This document shows positions 1 to 6,588 of a stretch of DNA of 34,844 nucleotides, piece by piece. How positions within the stretch are numbered: the stretch's first letter is position 1; each line of letters opens with the position of its first letter. The stretch spans positions 1 to 34,844 of the forward strand of contig CALXAV010000019.1 of assembly GCA_944386385.1 (NCBI GenBank), given 5' to 3'. Under the pieces are notes generated by a model. The model was given only the letters and a program-made list of their open reading frames with translations. It had not been told where the DNA came from and did not search any database. This DNA comes from an uncultured Clostridia bacterium. GTDB lineage: Bacteria; Bacillota; Clostridia; TANB77; CAG-508. The position numbers were made by a program, and so were the translations under genes.

Positions 1-84
1 TATTAAAATAAAATAAAAAACTAAGATAAATGAAGATATCGAGAGATAATTAATTCATTTATAGAGATAGGGGGAATAAATAAG

Positions 85-930
85 ATGGCAAAGATGACAG
101 GTTTGGGAAAAGGATTAGATGCTTTATTTGGACCAGTTCCAGAAGAAGAACAACCACGTGAGAATGATACACTAAAAAATTTAAAAATAACAGAAGTAGA
201 ACCAAATAGAGACCAAGCAAGAAAAAGATTTGATCAAGATGCATTAGAGGAATTAGCTGGTTCAATCAAAGAATATGGATTAATACAACCAATTGTTGTA
301 ACAAAAAAAGATGATTATTATAGTATTGTAGCAGGAGAAAGAAGATGGAGAGCTTCTAAACTTGCAGGATTAAAGGAAATTCCTGCAATTATAAGAGAAG
401 ATGACGAAAAAGTTAACGCAGAAATATCTTTAATAGAAAATATGCAAAGAGAAGACTTAAATCCAATTGAAAAAGCAACTGGAATAAAAACTTTAATGGA
501 TAATTATGGAATGTCTCAAGAAGAGGTTGCAAAAAAATTAGGAAAAGCTAGAAGTACAATTGCAAACTGGACAAGAGTTTTAAATTTAGACCCAAGAGTA
601 TTAGAAATGGTAAGAGAGGGAAAAATAACAGAAGGACATTGTAAAGCTTTACTTGCAATAACAGATCCAGAAAAACAATATATAGCAGCAGTTCATATGT
701 TAGAAAGAGGAACTACAGTAAGACAAATGGAAAATAAAGCAAAAGTTAAAATGTCTAAAGAAGAAGAAAACAGAAGACATATCTTGTACAAAAATATAGA
801 AGATACATTCCAAGGATTTTTTGGTTCTAAAGTAAAATTAGATCCGGGAAAAAGACGTGGAAAAATTATTATAGAATATACTTCAAATGATGACTTAGAA
901 AGAATTTTAGGATTAATAAGCAATGAATAG
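85..930 (+). CDS. parB: Chromosome-partitioning protein ParB (Spo0J)
   Basis: This is a CTP-dependent DNA clamp that loads at parS sites and helps segregate the replication origin. The 281-residue product has the usual ParB opening (GLGKGLDALF at about residues 7-16), the ParB/sulfiredoxin nucleotide-binding core with AGERRWRA near residues 83-90, the second CTP motif ENMQREDLNPIEKA near 118-131, and a helix-turn-helix around 143-165. A C-terminal dimerisation region follows. Length is normal for the family. ATG at 85 follows a modest purine-rich site (GGGGGA at 70-75). The parA/soj partner would normally lie just upstream, outside the window. The next gene starts 14 bp downstream, so the two are probably co-transcribed. 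Noc is a related alternative, but the N-terminus fits ParB better. Confidence 0.97.
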   Translation: MAKMTGLGKGLDALFGPVPEEEQPRENDTLKNLKITEVEPNRDQARKRFDQDALEELAGSIKEYGLIQPIVVTKKDDYYSIVAGERRWRASKLAGLKEIPAIIREDDEKVNAEISLIENMQREDLNPIEKATGIKTLMDNYGMSQEEVAKKLGKARSTIANWTRVLNLDPRVLEMVREGKITEGHCKALLAITDPEKQYIAAVHMLERGTTVRQMENKAKVKMSKEEENRRHILYKNIEDTFQGFFGSKVKLDPGKRRGKIIIEYTSNDDLERILGLISNE

Positions 931-944
931 AAAAAGGTGATAAC

Positions 945-1454
945 ATGGAAGGTTTAATAGAGTCTTTAGGAATGAATAATGTTATATATATACTATTTGG
1001 AATAATAATTATTTTATTATTAGCATTTCTTATACTACTTGGAAAAGTTATAAGTTTAAATAAAAGATATAAAAAGTTTATGGTAAAGCTTGGAGAAGGT
1101 AAAGATATACAAGAAGATTTGGAAAATTATATGTATAGAGTGGAAAGAGTAGAAAAACAAAATGCAGAAATTTTAAATCAAATCAATGGTTTGGATAAAG
1201 ATTTAGAAGGGTGCATTCAAAAAGTTGGAATACTTAGATATAGTGCTTTCCAAGATACGGGAAGTGACTTGAGTTTTACTCTAGCACTTCTTGATGAGCA
1301 TGACAATGGAGTTGTGTTTAATGGAATCTATTCGAGAGAAATGTCTAATATTTATGCAAAGCCAGTAGAAAATGGTAAATCTAAATATACTCTTTCTGAA
1401 GAAGAACAAGAGGCAATAAAAAGAGCAATTGAAAGCGATAAGAAAAATAATTAA
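945..1454 (+). CDS. DUF4446-family membrane-anchored protein
   Basis: The 169-residue product has one N-terminal transmembrane helix (about residues 13-35). A short coiled-coil stretch follows (about 55-90), then a compact domain containing KVGILRYSAFQDTGSDLSF and DEHDNGVV. This pattern is the DUF4446 family, which in Clostridia commonly sits directly after parB; its function is not established. The ribosome site AAAAAGGTGAT lies just before ATG 945. It is the second gene of the parB operon and is followed at once by an intrinsic terminator. A link to chromosome segregation is inferred from position only. Confidence 0.88.
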   Translation: MEGLIESLGMNNVIYILFGIIIILLLAFLILLGKVISLNKRYKKFMVKLGEGKDIQEDLENYMYRVERVEKQNAEILNQINGLDKDLEGCIQKVGILRYSAFQDTGSDLSFTLALLDEHDNGVVFNGIYSREMSNIYAKPVENGKSKYTLSEEEQEAIKRAIESDKKNN

Positions 1455-1459
1455 AAAGG

Positions 1460-1500
1460 AAAAGCTTAAGACATTTTAAACTCTTAAGCTTTTTGCTTTT
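1460..1500 (+). terminator. Intrinsic terminator of the parB operon
   Basis: A 12-bp perfect inverted repeat, AAAAGCTTAAGA (1460-1471) and TCTTAAGCTTTT (1482-1493), encloses a 10-nt loop and is followed by a T-rich tail up to 1500. Confidence 0.88.
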
Positions 1501-1564
1501 TAGACTTAAAATAATAATTTAGATAAAAAGAATATTAAAAAATGTTTATTTGCGGAGTAGTTAT

Positions 1565-3070
1565 ATGGAAAAAATAATACAGAAATTAAAAAGTAAAGAA
1601 AATATAGGGATGTTATTATTAATTATTTTCTCTTTATTGGGAGTGACTTTATGTGTGTCACTAACAGATAGTGATGAGCTATGGGTTTTTCAAAATATAT
1701 ATAAGATGTATAATGGATTTCAAATTTATATAGATGCAAATGTTATATGTACGCCGCTGTTTTTTTATTTAGGAAATATTTTATTTCATATTTTAGGAGC
1801 GAATTTTTTCGTGCTTAGAATATATAACATTTTAATTTTTACATTCTTTTATTTTATTACTTATAAAATATTAAGAATATTAGGAATAGAAAAGAAAGTT
1901 TCTACAATTTGCATCTTATTATTAATTATGTTTGGAGATTATATGTTTCCAAGAATAATGGCAAATTACAATACTTTAGCAGTAGGGTTGTGTTTATTAG
2001 GAATTTATCTAATGTTAAGAAAAGAATGTGAGATAAATTATAAAACCATATTACTACAAAGTATCATATGCTTTTTAATTATTTTAACTAAACAGAATAT
2101 AGGAATATTTTATTTTATAGCCTTGTCTATTATAATTTTATTAAATAAAAAAGATAATAAAATTAAAGCAATTATAGAAGAAGTTATAATATTAGTATTG
2201 TTAGGTAGCATTTTTGTTTTTTTTCTAAAGTTAAATGGCTTATTAGATGGATTTATTAATTATGCTATATTAGGAATAAATCAATTTGCAACCGATAATA
2301 TTAATATTTCTTGGCTAAACATTTTTATAATTATATCAATTTTACTAGTTAATTTAGGGACATCCATATTTATGATAAGAAAAGGAAGTAATATAATAGA
2401 TGATAAGCAGAGAAGATGCTTTATAGTATTAAGCTCTTTTTCTACATTACTTTCTTTAACGGCATTTCCAATTGTGAATACTGCACATAGCTATTTTGCA
2501 ATATACGTGGCAATTATAGAGATAATATACATTGTAAATATGATATTTAAAAAAAGTGAAATAAGAATAAGAAAAATTGATAAAATATTAAAGATCATAC
2601 TACTTATCTTGGTTTTAGTTGATATAATTATAAACATATATAATTTTTGTTTATGGTATAAATATGTATTTTTTGAAAGCAACTATAAATATGAAGAACC
2701 ATTTTTTGGAACAATTATAGATAATGAACTAAAAGAGAATATAGAAAATGTTGTAAGTTTTATACAAGAAAAAGAAGAAGAAGGAGAAGATGTAATTGTA
2801 TTTTCTTCAAAAGCGGCATTATATATGGTTCCATTAAAAGAAAGTAATGGGTTTTATGATATGCCTTTTAATGGAAATTTCGGAAGGCTAACCGAAGAAG
2901 ATATAATAAAAGATTTAAAAGAAAAAGAAAACACGCTGGTTTTAATTGAGAAAGAAGAAGAAACGGATACAAATTGGCAAGAAAACAAGAATATTAAAGA
3001 AAAAATAAAAAATGAATTTGATTATATTGGGAGTATTGAAAATTTCGAAATTTATTCTTTTGAGATTTAA
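1565..3070 (+). CDS. Polytopic membrane protein, GT-C-type glycosyltransferase-like
   Basis: The 501-residue product has about ten hydrophobic segments and a short hydrophilic C-terminal domain (about residues 390-501). After the first membrane helix the external loop carries an acidic motif, DSDELW (residues 35-40), where GT-C polyprenyl-phosphate-sugar transferases (PMT/ArnT/GT39-like) place their catalytic acid. The topology and that motif support a lipid-linked sugar transferase acting outside the membrane; the substrate cannot be read. I start at ATG 1565 because CGGAG (1553-1557) sits 7 nt before it. An in-frame TTG at 1550 lacks a ribosome site. The gene stands alone between a terminator and the tRNA promoter. 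The family call is moderate, the membrane-protein call strong. Confidence 0.7.
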   Translation: MEKIIQKLKSKENIGMLLLIIFSLLGVTLCVSLTDSDELWVFQNIYKMYNGFQIYIDANVICTPLFFYLGNILFHILGANFFVLRIYNILIFTFFYFITYKILRILGIEKKVSTICILLLIMFGDYMFPRIMANYNTLAVGLCLLGIYLMLRKECEINYKTILLQSIICFLIILTKQNIGIFYFIALSIIILLNKKDNKIKAIIEEVIILVLLGSIFVFFLKLNGLLDGFINYAILGINQFATDNINISWLNIFIIISILLVNLGTSIFMIRKGSNIIDDKQRRCFIVLSSFSTLLSLTAFPIVNTAHSYFAIYVAIIEIIYIVNMIFKKSEIRIRKIDKILKIILLILVLVDIIINIYNFCLWYKYVFFESNYKYEEPFFGTIIDNELKENIENVVSFIQEKEEEGEDVIVFSSKAALYMVPLKESNGFYDMPFNGNFGRLTEEDIIKDLKEKENTLVLIEKEEETDTNWQENKNIKEKIKNEFDYIGSIENFEIYSFEI

Positions 3071-3091
3071 CTTAAAAATACAAAAAAGGTC

Positions 3092-3121
3092 TTGACAATT
3101 AATAGATAAATATGCTAAGAT
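3092..3121 (+). promoter_or_regulatory. SigA-type promoter of the tRNA-Ser genes
   Basis: TTGACA (3092-3097), an 18-bp spacer and TAAGAT (3116-3121), with an upstream TG at 3113-3114 giving an extended -10. It ends 20 bp before the first tRNA. Confidence 0.78.
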
Positions 3122-3141
3122 ATTAATTGTCCGCAAGACAC

Positions 3142-3233
<92 letters not shown>

Positions 3234-3241
3234 AATAATTT

Positions 3242-3275
3242 AAAAGTTAGATATTAAAGGAAGTATCTAACTTTT
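3242..3275 (+). terminator. Hairpin between the two tRNA-Ser genes
   Basis: A perfect 12-bp repeat, AAAAGTTAGATA (3242-3253) and TATCTAACTTTT (3264-3275). The T tract is short, so it may be a partial terminator or a processing signal rather than a full stop. No clear separate promoter is visible before the second tRNA. Confidence 0.55.
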
Positions 3276-3294
3276 ATTAAAATAAATTTAATAT

Positions 3295-3384
3295 GTAGGT
3301 GTACCCAAGTGGTGAAGGGGGCAGTTTGCTAAACTGCTAGGTCGAGCAATCGGCGCGGAGGTTCGAACCCTCTCACCTACGCCA
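3295..3384 (+). tRNA. tRNA-Ser (anticodon GCU)
   Basis: The acceptor arms GTAGGTG (3295-3301) and CACCTAC (3374-3380) pair perfectly, followed by G and an encoded CCA (3382-3384). The anticodon stem GCAGT/ACTGC encloses TTGCTAA, giving anticodon GCT, which reads AGY serine codons. The long variable arm (GGTCGAGCAATCGGC region) is of the class II type. No second copy of its 3' end is seen elsewhere in the window, which argues against use as an attachment site of an element lying wholly inside the window. Confidence 0.97.
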
Positions 3385-3388
3385 TAAG

Positions 3389-3426
3389 AAAGATATAGAA
3401 CAGTATGTTTTATATCTTTTGTTTTT
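3389..3426 (+). terminator. Intrinsic terminator after the tRNA pair
   Basis: AAAGATATA (3389-3397) pairs with TATATCTTT (3411-3419). The tail is T-rich (TTGTTTTT). Confidence 0.7.
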
Positions 3427-3497
3427 GGAATAATAAACAATTTAAAAGAAAAATAATAAAAATATGAGTTATAGCAGTTATACTCTGGCTTTTAAGT

Positions 3498-3526
3498 TTG
3501 AAAAATAGTACAATTTATGTTAAAAT
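3498..3526 (+). promoter_or_regulatory. Promoter of the 58-residue peptide gene
   Basis: TTGAAA (3498-3503), a 17-bp spacer and TAAAAT (3521-3526) lie about 40 bp ahead of the small gene's start codon. Confidence 0.6.
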
Positions 3527-3565
3527 TATAGTAAGTTAAACCTTTGGATTTAAGGAGTCATTATT

Positions 3566-3742
3566 ATGAACCTTATTTTTGACTTGATTTTGTTTTGCCT
3601 GAATTGTATTGTCGCAGTATTCACTGTTCAATGGATCTTTGTAGTAGTATTCTTGATTATGGGAATTTGTGCTGTAAAAGAAGATTACAAAGGAGCAGGA
3701 GCTTTTTGTATCATTTTGGCTTTATTGGTTGCTACCAGGTGA
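3566..3742 (+). CDS. Small hydrophobic membrane protein (58 residues)
   Basis: ATG 3566 follows a near-perfect ribosome site, TAAGGAG (3551-3557), at 8-nt spacing, and the frame stops at TGA 3740-3742. The product is almost entirely hydrophobic: a long segment over residues 3-36, a short charged loop VKEDYKG, and a second hydrophobic segment ending in R58. Its own promoter and a strong downstream hairpin make it a complete mini transcription unit. Codon use differs from its surroundings: of eight leucines only one is TTA, with five TTG plus CTG and CTT, and several third positions are C. This suggests foreign origin or unusual selection. I do not recognise the family. Size and hydrophobicity resemble type I toxin peptides, but nothing proves that. 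Confidence 0.7.
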   Translation: MNLIFDLILFCLNCIVAVFTVQWIFVVVFLIMGICAVKEDYKGAGAFCIILALLVATR

Positions 3743-3782
3743 AGCACTCAGTTAAGTCACAGAGAACTTGTAAGTTTTCTTA

Positions 3783-3822
3783 ACTATTGCCAGCAAGATG
3801 TAAAAGTTTTGCTGGCAATAGT
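3783..3822 (+). terminator. Strong hairpin after the small membrane gene
   Basis: A 14-bp perfect inverted repeat, ACTATTGCCAGCAA (3783-3796) and TTGCTGGCAATAGT (3809-3822). It is unusually GC-rich for the region and lacks a clear T tract. It could terminate transcription in either direction or stabilise the 3' end. Confidence 0.6.
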
Positions 3823-3886
3823 TTGGATTATAAATAATAAAAAATATTACAGAAATATTTTATTTATATTAAGTTTTTGATACAAT

Positions 3887-3915
3887 TTGAAAAAATCGAC
3901 AAAATATTGTATAAT
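3887..3915 (+). promoter_or_regulatory. Promoter P1 of the T4SS-like locus
   Basis: TTGAAA (3887-3892), a 17-bp spacer and a perfect TATAAT (3910-3915) lie about 60 bp before the first pilin-type gene. It would drive the first three pilin genes. Confidence 0.72.
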
Positions 3916-3976
3916 AAATGTAATGAGTAAAAATAGAATAAAAGATAGAAGGATATTATAGAAGGGAGATTGAGCA

Positions 3977-4741
3977 ATGAAAAGTAAAAGTTTTAAAGTA
4001 ATAATTTTAATAATGATATTTGTAGTTGCTGTTTTCTCTTTTGGAAAAGTTAATTATGCAGCAAGTTCTAAAGATGAAAGAATTGATTATAGCGCTGAAG
4101 AAATTATTCAGGAAATAAGAAGTAACTATGGTGGATTTGGTAATGCTACTACAGGAGTTGGAGGAAGTACACAAACATTAATGATGAATAATCCAGAAAA
4201 ACTTGCAGAATTACCTTCAGAAGTACTTGATGCATGGAGAAGTACTATGCAAAAAGCTTTACAGCAAACAAGTCCTAGTAGCGATATGTATAAGTATTTC
4301 GCAGCAGCATCTTATGGTTTAGCAGATGCTGGAGATGGCCAAATAAACACAACTGTTAGACCTGATAATAGTGGATCATCAGGAGGTTCTTCATCAAGTG
4401 GAGGTTCATCAGGAACAACAGGAAATACACTTAGAGAGCAAACTATTGATGAAGTAATATCTGGTGCTGATAATTTTATATCTGGCGCTGATACAAATGG
4501 AACAATAGCACAAGACTCAGCACAAAGAGCTATTGATTTGATTTATAATATATTATTAGCAATAGGTTTAGTGGTAGCTGTTGCGTGTGGTGTTGTATTA
4601 GGGATACAATTTATGACTTCTTCAGCAGAAGGACAAGCAGAGGTAAAAGAAAAATTAACAGTATATGTGGTTGGATGTGTTGTAATATTTGGAGCATTTG
4701 GAATTTGGAAATTAGTAATGGTATTATTACAAAACTTTTAA
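3977..4741 (+). CDS. Pilin-like T4SS protein with an extra exported N-terminal domain
   Basis: The 254-residue product starts with a signal peptide ending near VNYAASS (about residue 30). A roughly 100-residue polar domain and a Ser/Gly linker (about 131-150) follow. The C-terminus has two membrane helices in VirB2/TrbC pilin arrangement: GVVLGIQFMTSSAEGQAEVKEK, then YVVGCVVIFGAFGIW. The loop between the helices aligns with the three shorter pilins downstream (S-x-E-x-x-A-E-x-K). The mature protein thus looks like a pilin subunit carrying an external domain, perhaps a tip or minor subunit; that role is inference. GGGAG lies just before ATG 3977. It is first in a run of three pilin genes with gaps of 20 and 12 bp. 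No homologue of the N-terminal domain is recognised. Confidence 0.82.
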   Translation: MKSKSFKVIILIMIFVVAVFSFGKVNYAASSKDERIDYSAEEIIQEIRSNYGGFGNATTGVGGSTQTLMMNNPEKLAELPSEVLDAWRSTMQKALQQTSPSSDMYKYFAAASYGLADAGDGQINTTVRPDNSGSSGGSSSSGGSSGTTGNTLREQTIDEVISGADNFISGADTNGTIAQDSAQRAIDLIYNILLAIGLVVAVACGVVLGIQFMTSSAEGQAEVKEKLTVYVVGCVVIFGAFGIWKLVMVLLQNF

Positions 4742-4761
4742 TAATAAGTAGGTGAAACGTA

Positions 4762-5142
4762 ATGAGAAAAAAGAAAATAATAGTTACTTTTGGTATGGTG
4801 TTATTATTGATTATGCTAATATCTAATGTGGTATTAGCATCAGATTCTATATCAAATCCAATAGATAACCCAAGTTCATTTAAACCAAGTAATATGAGTA
4901 ATGCAGATAGAGTTATGAATATAGGAAATACTATAATTGGGATAATCCAATTTGTAGGAAGTTTTGCATCTGTAATTGTTCTCATTGTTTTAGGTATTAA
5001 ATATATGACTGGAAGTATAGAAGAAAAGGCAGAATATAAGAAGACTATGTTTCCCTATGTGATAGGTGCGATATTAGTTTTTGGACTAACAAATATATTA
5101 GCTATAGTTAATGCAGTAGTAAGTGGGGTTTTAAAAAGTTAG
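4762..5142 (+). CDS. VirB2/TrbC-family pilin-like protein 2
   Basis: This 126-residue protein has a signal peptide (basic start RKKK, hydrophobic core, cleavage likely after VVLA). A 30-residue polar stretch follows, then two membrane helices joined by the family loop KYMTGSIEEKAEYKKT and the motif PYVIGAILVFG. TrbC/VirB2 proteins are small inner-membrane subunits that polymerise into the T4SS pilus or surface structure. The site AGGTGAAACGTA precedes ATG 4762. It lies between two homologous genes and shares the pilin core with both. Confidence 0.85.
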   Translation: MRKKKIIVTFGMVLLLIMLISNVVLASDSISNPIDNPSSFKPSNMSNADRVMNIGNTIIGIIQFVGSFASVIVLIVLGIKYMTGSIEEKAEYKKTMFPYVIGAILVFGLTNILAIVNAVVSGVLKS

Positions 5143-5154
5143 GAGGAGATATAA

Positions 5155-5517
5155 TTGAAAATATTAAAAAAAATATTGGTAATATTATTGACAATTTTAC
5201 TTTTTATAAGTATTTTTTATATAGATAAAACATTTGCTTTTTCTGTTACAGACCTTACAGGAACTCAAATATCAAATACTGAATTAACTTCAACAGGAAA
5301 TAGGATTATTACAATACTTACAACAGTAGGAGCAGTTTTATCAGTAATAGTTTTAATTATATTAGGTTTAAAATATATGATGGGAAGTGTAGAAGAAAAA
5401 GCAGAATACAAGAAAACATTGATGCCATACATAATAGGAGCAGCATTTATATTTGCAGCATCAACAATTGCTGGGGCAATTTATAGGATTGCAATTAACT
5501 TAGGTAACTTAGGATGA
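5155..5517 (+). CDS. VirB2/TrbC-family pilin-like protein 3
   Basis: The 120-residue product starts with TTG at 5155; the strong site AGGAGGAG (5141-5148) six bases upstream decides the start. It has a signal peptide (cleavage likely after KTFA), then a short polar segment and two helices with the core ILGLKYMMGSVEEKAEYKKT and MPYIIGAAFIFAAS. It is very similar in this core to the fourth pilin and also to the second. It is the last gene of the first pilin transcription unit. Confidence 0.87.
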   Translation: MKILKKILVILLTILLFISIFYIDKTFAFSVTDLTGTQISNTELTSTGNRIITILTTVGAVLSVIVLIILGLKYMMGSVEEKAEYKKTLMPYIIGAAFIFAASTIAGAIYRIAINLGNLG

Positions 5518-5524
5518 CAGAAAT

Positions 5525-5553
5525 TTGCTTTAAATGAAAAAATTTGATATAAT
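5525..5553 (+). promoter_or_regulatory. Strong promoter P2 in front of the fourth pilin
   Basis: TTGCTT (5525-5530), a 17-bp spacer and a perfect TATAAT (5548-5553) preceded by TG (5545-5546), which makes an extended -10. It gives the fourth pilin its own start and a leader of about 85 nt. Confidence 0.75.
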
Positions 5554-5586
5554 ATATTATAGGTATATCTAAATAGTTTTTAAAGT

Positions 5587-5607
5587 TTCTTATATTAAGT
5601 ATAAGAA
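5587..5607 (+). promoter_or_regulatory. Leader hairpin upstream of the fourth pilin
   Basis: TTCTTATA (5587-5594) pairs with TATAAGAA (5600-5607) around a 5-nt loop, inside the leader made by the upstream promoter. It is too short of a T tract for a terminator. A 5' stability hairpin for an abundant mRNA is possible but unproven. Confidence 0.4.
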
Positions 5608-5646
5608 GACCAAGATACAAAGTTTAAAATAAAGGAGGAGAGCGCT

Positions 5647-6018
5647 ATGAAGAAAATATCTAAAATAATAGCTGTACTTTTAATCGTTATGATGTTAGTA
5701 GCTATAGGAACTAATGTTTTTGCAACAGTTGCTGGTGTTAGTGACCCATCAACATTAACAGGTAAGTCTGTTTCAGGAACAGAAAAAATTACAGGAATAG
5801 GTAACCAAATTATTACAATATTAACAATTGTTGGTACAGTTGCTTCTGTTATCGTATTAATTATTTTAGGTTTAAAATATATGATGGGAAGTGCAGAAGA
5901 AAAAGCAGAATACAAGAAGACAATGATGCCTTATGTAATAGGTGCAGCATTAGTATTTGCAGCATCAGCAATAGCTGGAATACTATACAGTTTCTTAAGC
6001 AATGTAAGTGCAACATAA
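5647..6018 (+). CDS. VirB2/TrbC-family pilin-like protein 4 (probable major subunit)
   Basis: This 123-residue protein has a signal peptide (cleavage likely after TNVFA), a 25-residue polar segment and two helices with the core ILGLKYMMGSAEEKAEYKKT and MMPYVIGAALVFAAS. An excellent ribosome site, AAGGAGGAG, precedes ATG 5647. Unlike the other pilins it has its own strong promoter and its own terminator, so it is made as a separate mRNA. In pilus systems that is what one expects of the major subunit; this role is inferred from expression signals and not shown by the sequence of the protein. Confidence 0.88.
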   Translation: MKKISKIIAVLLIVMMLVAIGTNVFATVAGVSDPSTLTGKSVSGTEKITGIGNQIITILTIVGTVASVIVLIILGLKYMMGSAEEKAEYKKTMMPYVIGAALVFAASAIAGILYSFLSNVSAT

Positions 6019-6049
6019 AACAATATACTATGAACAAAAACTATAAAAA

Positions 6050-6087
6050 GGGAAAATATGTTTCAGTACATATTTTCTCTTTTTTTG
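6050..6087 (+). terminator. Intrinsic terminator after the fourth pilin
   Basis: GGGAAAATATG (6050-6060) pairs with CATATTTTCTC (6069-6079) through one G-T pair, followed by an eight-base T tract. It separates pilin transcription from the channel genes. Confidence 0.88.
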
Positions 6088-6188
6088 GTATTTATACTAA
6101 TACAATATAACAAAAGTGTTACAAAAATATTACGTTATTATTAAAATTGAAAAAAAAGTATAAAAATATATGAAAATGTAGTTTTTTT

Positions 6189-6197
6189 TGGTATAAT
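6189..6197 (+). promoter_or_regulatory. Extended -10 promoter P3 of the T4SS channel operon
   Basis: TGGTATAAT, a perfect -10 with the TGn extension, lies about 38 bp ahead of the prgI start. No good -35 is visible (TATGAA-like at 17 bp), as is usual for extended -10 promoters. Confidence 0.6.
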
Positions 6198-6234
6198 ATT
6201 AAATAAGGAGTATTAGATGTGAAGGAGTGGAAAA

Positions 6235-6588
6235 ATGGGAACTTATAACGTACCAAGAAATGTTAAAGGTGAAGGAAGAATTCTATTTATCTTTTCAACT
6301 AAAGCTTTAATATATTCAGGGGTAGGGGCATTAGCAGGAGGAGTATTTTATATTATATTTAATTTAATGGGATTAACCTTAGTCGGAATTATAATGGTAG
6401 TGCTTTTGGCTTTAATAGGGTTTATAATAGGAAGTTTTAAAGTACCTAATATTTCCAAATTTGAAGTTACTAGAAAAACCGCTGGAGAAAATATAGATGA
6501 TGTTATAAAAAGAGCTATTAAGTTTAAGATGAGAAAACATAAATATTATGTATATAATTACACAAAGGAGGATAATAAGCATGAATGA
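6235..6588 (+). CDS. PrgI-family (VirB3-like) T4SS membrane protein
   Basis: The 117-residue product has the typical PrgI layout. A short N-terminal segment (YNVPRNVKGEGRILFIFSTK) precedes two closely spaced membrane helices (about residues 27-47 and 50-70), then a basic cytoplasmic tail. PrgI proteins are the Gram-positive counterpart of VirB3 and are almost always encoded immediately before the VirB4 ATPase, as here. GAAGGAG lies about 7 nt before ATG 6235. It overlaps the next gene by 8 bp, so translation is probably coupled. It opens an operon of six to seven genes running to 18402. Confidence 0.88.
   Translation: MGTYNVPRNVKGEGRILFIFSTKALIYSGVGALAGGVFYIIFNLMGLTLVGIIMVVLLALIGFIIGSFKVPNISKFEVTRKTAGENIDDVIKRAIKFKMRKHKYYVYNYTKEDNKHE

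Noticed and set aside
155-170. Possible parS site inside parB (CACGTGA core)
   Set aside because: Only about nine of sixteen positions match TGTTNCACGTGAAACA and the dyad is broken, so it is not supported.
4611-4985. 124-codon minus-strand frame opposite the pilin genes
   Set aside because: It lies antisense to two well-supported pilin genes, lacks a ribosome site and its composition mirrors the sense-strand codons.
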